This document shows positions 57,240 to 64,000 of a stretch of DNA of 64,000 nucleotides, in pieces (positions within the stretch are counted from its first letter, which is position 1; each line of letters begins with the position of its first letter). The DNA comes from Calliopum simillimum. Lineage: Eukaryota > Arthropoda > Insecta > Diptera > Lauxaniidae. A model generated the notes under the pieces. It saw only the letters and a list, made by a program, of their open reading frames with translations, was not told the DNA's origin and searched no databases. The stretch spans positions 118,753,309 through 118,817,308 of the forward strand of contig OX638368.1 of NCBI GenBank assembly GCA_951812925.1, read 5' to 3'. The position numbers were made by a program, and so were the translations under genes.

Positions 57240-57244
57240 CGGTG

Positions 57245-58075
57245 GCCAGGAGTTCGGCTGCAAACATTTATAAAAGAAAAGGACGGCCTCTTGGTTAATT
57301 TTAAAATAACGGGTTGGAGTTTTATTAATTTATTGCATTTTCATTTCCTTATACGGTTTTTCTCAATATATTTACAATAATATAATAAATAAAACATGTT
57401 TCTCTACTTTCCACCACTCTCTGCTCCTGTACGTTGCTCTCTCTGCCACTAGTCGTGGCCTAGTTGAGTGTAGTAGTAGTGAGCTGCCTCTCCTCACATA
57501 CTGAATGTATTCTTTTGAATGCATACTCTATAACCGTGAGTAGCTGATATAGTATCGGGCTGCTCACACTTAACGCAATGACTACTTTTATCACCCCACG
57601 CTATTATCTATCCTTCTGCTCTTCTGTACGCGCTTAAATTCCCCTTGCTCCGTTTGCTACGCTGCTGTTTGCGTATCCGACCTCATTTGAGACTATATCG
57701 CACCTACGAATAACTGATGTACTATCGGAGTACTCGTTTGTGTGACCGCTCATTCTTGTACTTACCACAGGCAACAGATTTATTACGTGTGTTTAGTGCC
57801 ACGGTCTCTACGATACTTCGCCCCACTACTACTTTAACTCAGCTAAAACCTGGTTTCCTTCTCGGTTGCTGCTTACCGCCTTGTTTGCGACATCTGCCTA
57901 CCGCTGCTGCTGCTGTTGTTCACCGGTCGCTGACCACGCAAAGACTCTCGATCCACTGCTGTGTCTAAATTTATTTTCTGTTTCTGTGACAGCAAACAGA
58001 TTGAACAACAGCTGCGTGTCAAAAACAGCTGTTACTCAGTGTTGTCGTTGCGTCTGGTTTTGTTAATGTGGTAGG
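57245..58075. other. GC-richer stretch, nature unresolved (possible antisense solo LTR)
   Basis: Distinctly less AT-rich than its surroundings, with CTCTCTGCC-type sequence, a 'TTTATAAAAG' TATA-like motif at 57269 and CAGCTG-rich DNA near the right end. On the minus strand AATAAA signals followed by a short GC-containing end recall an LTR, but no clear TG…CA boundary or target duplication is seen. The plus frames here are Cys/Leu-rich and unconvincing. It could also be an alternative promoter for the downstream gene. Confidence 0.3.
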
Positions 58076-58379
58076 GATTTTATCCTTAACTAAAATTATG
58101 GTTATCTTTCTTAGCTAACTACTTAATTACGACAGTAAATTATTATTTTAATTAATGATAATAAAAATAATTACATTTAATTTATAATTCAGAAATAATA
58201 AGTTTCTTATAAATAAATAAATATATAATATTGTATAAAAATATGCAGGTTATACGAAGCGATGATTTGTAGGAGGAAAACGCGGCTCCGCCAACTTTCT
58301 TCCTCACAATACTTCTTTTATTATGCAACAATTCAAAAAAATATATTTTTAATTAATTTATTAAATTCCCTCTTCACAG
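58076..58379 (+). other. End of intron 1
   Basis: AT-rich sequence leading to the pyrimidine-containing acceptor CCCTCTTCACAG at 58368-58379. An ATTAATT-type branch region lies about 20-35 nt upstream. Confidence 0.6.
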
Positions 58380-59510
58380 AAACACTTCACTTGCCTACTG
58401 CTACTTATACTCACCTCACATACACTCGCCGACGATGACAGTTCCACAGAAACTAATGAAATCATTCCACGTGAAGCCATTCAAAAGTTAGACTATTCGG
58501 TGAGACAAGCATTGTTGCGTGCCATAGACAAACTAGAACAGGAAGACGATGTACCAAATGCCGAAACCGATGTCGATGCGGAACCATCACCAACAGGACC
58601 ACCAAAAACAATACTCACTACATCAACACCTTCAGCGTCTTTACAACCACCAACAAAAGATGATGAAATACTTGAGGAGAGCACAAGCGCTGTGGATGTT
58701 GTGCCGACCGTACAATTCTTTACAGCAACCTTTGATGATAAAAATACACATGAACAACCACTATTTTCGTTTATAGATCGTTCAAAGCTTTGGAAGAAAA
58801 CCATTCTTAAGAAACCATCACTGAATCTTGGTTCACCTGTAATCGTAGAAGAAGATACGGAATCGCATCAATCCACAGTGCAGGATAATCGTCAGACAGC
58901 ACGTAGCATTGGTGGTGGCGGTGGAGCATCTTCCGTGCGAACTAATGAAATTTCAGCTGAAAATAGTGATGAAATAAAATTTGAAATTCGCAAATCAAAG
59001 CCGTCGAATGTGGAGCCAACAACTATAACGACAAGATCTCCGCCAACGACGACAACAACATCTGAACGACCACGAACGACTAGACGTCGTACAACGACCA
59101 CAACAACGACGACAACTACAACAACACCACGCCCAACACACAATGAAGATGGCGAGAATATCGAAGTGGTAGATAAGAATGATATACGCATTTTGGAGGC
59201 ACCACTTGTGACAGCATTCACGGTAGATCTGGATGAACGTGGCTCGGCAAAAAAAGTGTTTCCAATTGTTCATCCAACAGGTGAAACGCCCACGTCAAGC
59301 ACACAGCGTACGTCACTGTTGCCGTTTCAATCAAATATTGGACCAACTATTACAAAGTTGAATGTTTTACCGGCCGGACCACAAGTGCCTCCATTCCAAA
59401 ATAATGTTGGTAACAATTTGTATCAGGGTTCTTTCACAACACAGACAACAAATTTACCAACTACAACGAATGGATTTTACAATTCACTGTCTGGAGACGA
59501 ATTCGTTACG
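58380..59510 (+). CDS. Exon 2 of secreted Gln-rich protein gene (residues 4-380)
   Basis: 377 codons, bounded by TCTTCACAG and the donor GTAAGT at 59511, phase 0 at both ends. It begins KHFTCLLLLILTSHTLA, the hydrophobic core and cleavage site of a signal peptide (cut predicted before Asp21 with exon 1 added). Residues 35-58 ('AIQKLDYSVRQALLRAIDKL') form a predicted amphipathic helix after an acidic start. Residues about 60-215 are acidic and low-complexity with a Gly run. Residues 216-256 are a Thr/Pro/Arg tract, a likely O-glycosylation region. Residues 271-299 contain 'LEAPLVTAFTVDLDERG', the best-conserved-looking block. There is no chitin-binding or other named domain and few Cys. Likely extracellular; I do not recognise the family. 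Confidence 0.88.
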
Positions 59511-59812
59511 GTAAGTCATGACAATTAGCATTAGCATAAGCATTAGCATTAGCATTAGCATTAGCATTAGCATTAGCATTAGCATTAGCATTAGCATTAG
59601 CATTAGCATTAGCATTAGCATTAGCATTAGCATTAGCATTAGCATTAGCATTAGCATTAGCATTAGCATTAGCATTAGCATTAGCATTAGCATTAGCATT
59701 AGCATTAGCATTAGCATTAGCATTAGCATTAGCATTAGCATTAGCATTACCATTACCATTACCCATTTTGAAGTTAATCATAATAGCCCAATAACGGTAT
59801 TTTTCTTGACAG
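59511..59812 (+). other. Intron 2 (302 bp)
   Basis: Donor ACG|GTAAGT, acceptor TTTTTCTTGACAG|AAG. About 80% of it is the hexamer array. Reading through from exon 2 meets a TAG after five codons, so retention would truncate the protein. Confidence 0.85.
59524..59763 (+). repeat. ATTAGC hexamer microsatellite, ~40 copies
   Basis: Almost pure ATTAGC units over 240 bp, with one ATAAGC near the left and ATTACC variants at the right end. Every frame is open, giving Ser-Ile or Ala-Asn dipeptide translations that are not genes. Confidence 0.97.
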
Positions 59813-61165
59813 AAGCAGCCATCATTGCTACAAACAAGAGACAACGAACCAGCAGCAAATGTCAACAACTATTTGATTGAACGCCAGCGTCAACTGGAAC
59901 AACAAATTTACCAACTGAAATTGCAAGCCCAGCAACAACAGGAACTCATTTTCAGACAGTTGAAAATTTTAGAAGAACAAACAAGCCTTGGAAATCTACC
60001 CCGCCCAGCCCAATCAACAACGTTTTTACAACAGCAACAAAATCAACAGCCAGGTTTCACTATTAGACCCTCAATTGAATTTACATTTAACAAGCAACAA
60101 CAGCAAAACCAACAACAAAATCAGCAACAAAACCAACAACAACAGCAAAATCCACAACAACAAAACCAGCAACAACAACAGCAAACTCACCAGCAGCAAC
60201 AACAAATTAATTCACAACAGCAACTTCAAAATCAATTTTCTCTCGTACAAACTTTCCCACAGCAACAGCAGTTGCCACTCAGAGATGCAACTGATAAATT
60301 CAATAATAATCCGGGCATTCCAATATCAGCGGCATTGCAGTCACAACAGCTACCCTCGCCAAATCCAGTACAACAGGTCTTTCACAATCTACAAAACTTG
60401 CAAAAAGCACAGCAACAACCGCAGCAGCAGCAACCAAGAGATGCAACATCTTCGGTTCAAATACAACCTTCAAATCAATTCAGCTTTGCTCCAACATTTA
60501 CGACGCCCCTTGTGCAACAGCCATTAGAATTGTCAGGAGTGCAACAGCTGCCGCAACGCGGTTATCAACATTTTCAGCAGCAGCAATCACAACACCAACA
60601 GGCGGCATTTGTGCCAGCATATGTGACAAATGCAATATTGCAACAACAGCAACAACAACAACAACAGCAACAACAACAACAGCAGCAACAGCGTGCGCGT
60701 CTCTTCCGTCAAGAAACTGGCACTGCAAATTTTGGTCAAAACCCAGAGAATCAAGTACAAATACAGGCCAGTACAGCGTTTTCAACTTTTAGCAATAATA
60801 ATAATGTTAACAATAATAACAACAACAACAACAACAACAATGTAAACAATAATATCAACAACAATCAGCTACAGCAGCAGCAGCAACAACAAGATTTAGA
60901 AAATCAAAATTTTTATCGACAAAACTTGGACCCACAATTGAGCACTCAATTGCAACAAAATGCGCAATTGTACTATCAACAGCAGCAACAGCAGCAACAG
61001 CAGCAACATAAAGGTACCTCAGGTAACTCAATAAGTAAAACGCGTAGTCAATTTAATTTTAATAATCTTGAAGAACTTAATATAATTAGTAAAGTTTTAG
61101 CTCTTAACCATGGCATCAGTTCATTTGCACCGCAGCATCCACATTTTAATGGCGGCAGATTCTAG
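59813..61165 (+). CDS. Exon 3 of secreted Gln-rich protein gene (residues 381-830)
   Basis: 451 codons including TAG, continuing in phase 0 from exon 2. Residues about 400-436 ('NYLIERQRQLEQQIYQLKLQ', then 'ELIFRQLKILEEQ') have heptad-like leucines and should form a coiled coil, a possible self-association segment. Residues about 450-795 are dominated by Gln runs (up to about 17) and an Asn run, separated by less simple pieces such as 'QFSFAPTFTTPLVQQPLELS' and 'RARLFRQETGTANFGQNPEN'. The last 40 residues are non-repetitive ('NFNNLEELNIISKVLALNHG', ending FNGGRF). The CAA/CAG mix shows the runs are coding repeats rather than one recent expansion. The full protein is 830 residues. A role in extracellular matrix or cuticle is only a guess from composition. 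Confidence 0.9.
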   Translation, partial: KQPSLLQTRDNEPAANVNNYLIERQRQLEQQIYQLKLQAQQQQELIFRQLKILEEQTSLGNLPRPAQSTTFLQQQQNQQPGFTIRPSIEFTFNKQQQQNQQQNQQQNQQQQQNPQQQNQQQQQQTHQQQQQINSQQQLQNQFSLVQTFPQQQQLPLRDATDKFNNNPGIPISAALQSQQLPSPNPVQQVFHNLQNLQKAQQQPQQQQPRDATSSVQIQPSNQFSFAPTFTTPLVQQPLELSGVQQLPQRGYQHFQQQQSQHQQAAFVPAYVTNAILQQQQQQQQQQQQQQQQQRARLFRQETGTANFGQNPENQVQIQASTAFSTFSNNNNVNNNNNNNNNNNVNNNINNNQLQQQQQQQDLENQNFYRQNLDPQLSTQLQQNAQLYYQQQQQQQQQQHKGTSGNSISKTRSQFNFNNLEELNIISKVLALNHGISSFAPQHPHFNGGRF

Positions 61166-61994
61166 GCCACCAGCGCACGCACTATGTCTTTATCTAACGC
61201 ACAAATCTCTTTCTCTACTCTTTTCCTATGTAGCACCGTCTGTAATGCCACTATCTTTGCCATCGTTACGCTTTTTGTAGTGGCCTATATGAAGGAACAA
61301 ATGCCGCCATCATCCATCTATTATCTACGGCACAACGTCTTTTGAAAATGGACATCAAAAATTTGGTTACAGCGCACACTTTTCGAAGCACCGTCCAGTT
61401 TGCACTCGGGTCTGTTTGTTTAAGCACAAAAATGCACATTTTCTTACACTTTATCTTTGTTTTTTATCTTATCTACTAATAAGGGAGTTGCCGGCAAAGC
61501 GCAATATGGGAAAGTGTACATTTTTAATGTAAAATTTTCTTGATTGCGTTCTGTTTTGGAACTTTATTTTTAATTATCTTCTTACAATATACGTATTATT
61601 TTATTTTCCATATTAAATGTATGTTTTGCATCAGCTCGTAAGTTTTGGAATTATAAAGAAAAATAATGGTTAATATTTTTTGCTGATGAAATATGGCGTT
61701 GAAGTCTAGTAACACATATTTCTAGTATGGAATGTGGCCCGTTCTCTTTTAAGAATATACCATTTTTGGCTGAAGTTAGGTCGAATTATTTTAGATAACT
61801 TAGTGACCTAAAGCTTTTGTTTTTAGGAATTATCACAACTTTGTTCCAGACTATACTCATGGTTTGTTCGATTTTTGTCCATACCGTAAAGTAAAGTGAG
61901 TAAAGTAAAATAAACAATCAAAAAGACAATAAGAAGGATACAGAGAGGTTGACAGACAAAATACAAACTAAAAGGCAGACAGATTTTAAAAAAA
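61166..61994 (+). other. Probable 3' UTR / downstream region
   Basis: No further splice-bounded coding sequence. An early AATAAA at about 61907 lies before repeat A and could end a short transcript. Confidence 0.5.
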
Positions 61995-62815
61995 AGGGTG
62001 TAAAATTTGCCCTGGCCAAACATTAAATACCCTACACTGTAGTGTTTCGAAATTTTTGCATAAATGGAAGGTGCTATGCTCTCTTTTCTGAGTTCACCAA
62101 GTTTATGCTCAGAGCTTACATATATAGCCCTTAGTATTTGGGTGAAATTTAGTTGAATTATCTCAAAAAACTCTTTCAGTATAGCATTTTGAAACTTTTG
62201 AACTTTTGGTAGGATTATCTCAAAAAACACTTTCAGTATAGCATTTTGAAACTTTTGCTTATATGGGAGGTGCCACGCCCTCTTGTCCGAGTCCACTCAG
62301 TTTTTACTCAGAGTGTGCATTTACAGTCCTTAGTGTTTGAGTGAAATTTAGTTGGATTATTTAAAAAAACTCTTTCAGAATGGCATTTTGAAGTTTTTGC
62401 TTATAAGGGAGGTGCCACGCTCTCTTGTCCGAATTCGCCTAGTTTTTGCTCAAAGCTTGCGCTAACCATTCCTAGTATTTATGTATGTGTATTTTGGTTG
62501 AATAGTGTGAAAAATTCTCTAAAAGTTGCATTTTGAATATATTTTTATATTTTTTGTATGGGCGATAGGCGTGTCCCTTGACCGATTTCGCTCATTTTCA
62601 ATCCCTCGAGATAACTTTAGCGACAGAGACAGAGTACCAATGCTCAGTTTTCCCAGAAAATGTATTTCCACATACAACCAGCCATCCAGCCAGCCAGACA
62701 AACGGAGCTGATGCTGATCAAGAATATATTTACTTTTCTATATCTGCCACGCCTCCTTCTCTTCGTTACAAACGGAAGGACAAAGTGAATATATCCTGGG
62801 TGTAGGGTATAAAAA
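61995..62815 (-). repeat. TATACCC-type repeat A, complete short copy
   Basis: Both ends are present: 'AAGGGTGTAAAATTTGCCCT' with 'AACATTAAATACCCTACACT' on the left, and 'CCTGGGTGTAGGGTATAAAA' on the right. About three ~130-bp units with 'GGAGGTGCCACGCCCTCTTG' lie between. Flanks share 'ACAAATACAAAC(Y)(R)AAAGGCA'-like sequence (61955-61980 and 62820-62845), either a long target duplication or a local repeat. If the 63.4-kb poly(A) signal is used, this copy lies in the 3' UTR. Confidence 0.8.
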
Positions 62816-64000
62816 TAGACAGGAAATACAAACCGAAAGGCAAACAGAAAAACAGAATGATATTGTAAGTAGGTAGGCAATAAACAAAAATTGTCTTATA
62901 TGTAATGACCTCCAAATAGAAAAATTTACTCTTTTGTCCAGACTGTGAGTCTATGTCATCTCGGGTCGAAAATTGATCTTCTAAAATGCATTTCTTGAGT
63001 TCGCCATACGCCCAACATCATTTAACATAATAAATGAAATGAAATTATATATTCGTAGTTGGAAAAACCATATATTTTATAATGTTCGTTATTATATTCC
63101 AAAACTCACAACTGCTGATGTAAATAACACAACTTCTTACTAATTTTTACATATATTTCTTAAAAATTTTACCTAGTTTTCTTATTCTAACATGTTTTAA
63201 TAGATCTTTTCATCAATTTTCTTAAAATATTGTTATTTTATATTAAGTTTTAGTTTAAATCATTTTAAGTGAGGACCAACAATCATCATCTATTGTATGT
63301 TTTGTTTAATTTTTATACTTTGTAAATATCGACTTCTTATGTGTAATTGAAACGAATTGTAATATGTAGCAATTTTAAATCGAAAGTAAAATTGTTATCA
63401 TTTGTACATTTTAACTATTTATTGTCAATAAATAAAATTTTTTTATAAATAATAACATTTTGGTTTTACTAAGAAAAGAATCTTTCTGAGTTCAATGAGA
63501 AAACCCGGCCATCTCCAATCAACGCTGTTTTCTACGTATTGCTTTGCTCTGACAGAATGAACCAAACTTAAAATATATGATGTACGGCAACTGATAGATA
63601 ACAGATGAGCTTATTAGGTATGGAACATTACTGTCTAATAAGGAAGAAGTATGTTCATTAACATGCTCCACATTTCTGAATGCATTGCTTTTCGATTTGG
63701 AAAATAAGTAAGTAGAAAAAGGCCTTTTATGAGCAGTATTTTCCTTAACCACTTGAGATTTAATCTTTCGAAAGTTATGAAAATCATCATACTTAGCTAC
63801 AAACCTTTGTTATAAAATAGATTCCTCAACCATAGTGAGAGAATAACATAAAGAAAACGCATTACAAATGTTGCGCAAATGTCTCAAATATCACTGAGTA
63901 CAATACAAAATGTCAGAACTGTAACTGATTTATGTGCTAAAATATTCAAATGCAGAAATGACTAAAACGAAAGAATATTGTATTGAAAAAAATTTTCACA
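62816..64000. other. Downstream region, no further gene seen
   Basis: AT-rich. No exon, RNA gene or repeat copy recognised apart from the poly(A) signal pair at 63427-63436. Confidence 0.45.
63427..63436 (+). promoter_or_regulatory. Candidate poly(A) signal of the secreted-protein gene
   Basis: Two overlapping AATAAA hexamers (AATAAATAAA), with T/G-containing DNA 20-35 bp downstream ('CATTTTGGTTTTACT'). Assignment to this gene is by position only and implies a 3' UTR of about 2.3 kb. Confidence 0.4.

Larger units (their letters stand above)
14262..58379 (+). other. Inferred 44.1-kb intron 1
   Basis: Donor TTG|GTAAGC at 14262 and acceptor TCTTCACAG|A ending at 58379. The span holds no convincing cellular exon. 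Most of it is mobile elements and repeats listed separately, with low-copy stretches between them at about 18.6-20.9, 23-25.4, 34.5-36.2, 40.6-43.0, 48.4-50.7 and 54.6-56.3 kb. Large first introns in insects often carry enhancers, and the low-copy stretches are where such elements would lie. Confidence 0.5.

Noticed and set aside
59484..59880. Open frames of about 90-120 codons over the hexamer array (Ser-Ile, Ala-Asn, Leu-Met dipeptides)
   Set aside because: Pure microsatellite translation inside intron 2, with no start or splice logic.
58493..60785. Minus-strand open frames (Val- or Leu-rich) opposite exons 2 and 3
   Set aside because: Mirror translations of the Thr-codon and CAA/CAG repeats of the real gene.
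61823..62296. A 157-codon minus-strand open frame with 'AWHLPYKQKFQNAILK' repeated in other copies
   Set aside because: It is a translation of the ~130-bp units of repeat A. The frame is kept because the unit length permits it, and other frames are just as open. Kept only as a query under the repeat A finding.

Overview
The window is AT-rich animal DNA with spliced coding sequence, very long introns and a dense load of small DNA transposons, foldback elements and non-LTR retrotransposon fragments. The mobile-element mix points to a fly: mariner-like elements of both the DD34D and the DD41D (tephritid 'rosa'-type) layout, RNase H-bearing LINE remnants of the I/LOA/R1 type, an RTE-type tail, and dispersed repeats ending in a 'TATACCCTACAC'-type motif. 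A higher dipteran, perhaps a tephritid, fits best; I cannot name the genus. Everything here was read by eye, with no alignment or database search.

Only one gene is well supported, on the plus strand. Its proposed first coding exon (14253-14261, Met-His-Leu) lies 48 nt downstream of a predicted start site with a TATA box and ends at a GTAAG donor. After an inferred 44.1-kb intron, exon 2 (58380-59510) supplies the rest of a signal peptide, an acidic helix, a Thr/Pro-rich stretch and a conserved-looking 'LEAPLVTAFTVDLDERG' block. Intron 2 (302 bp) is mostly a 240-bp ATTAGC hexamer array. Exon 3 (59813-61165) encodes a Gln/Asn-rich C-terminal half. The three pieces join in phase 0 into an 830-residue secreted protein that I do not recognise. 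A likely poly(A) signal is at 63427-63436.

Layout: 1-13.4 kb, upstream repeats (mariner relic, LINE relic, a 1.87-kb palindrome, an inverted array of a GAAATAACGCCCA motif). 13.4-14.26 kb, promoter and exon 1. 14.3-58.4 kb, the giant intron: a deleted pogo-type element (17.4-18.6 kb); nested foldbacks (20.9-21.9, 26.6-27.5, 28.6-31.7, 33.6-34.5, 37.8-38.5, 39.2-40.5 kb); four copies of a TATACCC-ended repeat family (three in the intron, one in the 3' region); three mariner relics (44-48.5 kb); a mirrored retroposon-like insertion (51-52 kb); and a 890-bp element with Transib/RAG-signal-like ends (56.35-57.24 kb). 58.4-64 kb, exons 2-3 and the 3' region.

The most notable observations are the 3-codon exon with its 44-kb intron, the non-autonomous element starting with the V(D)J heptamer CACAGTG and flanked by a 5-bp GC-rich target duplication, the GAAATAACGCCCA inverted array, a perfect 67-bp-arm hairpin, and an inserted element with 11-13-bp target duplications for which the window also holds a diverged empty-site paralogue.
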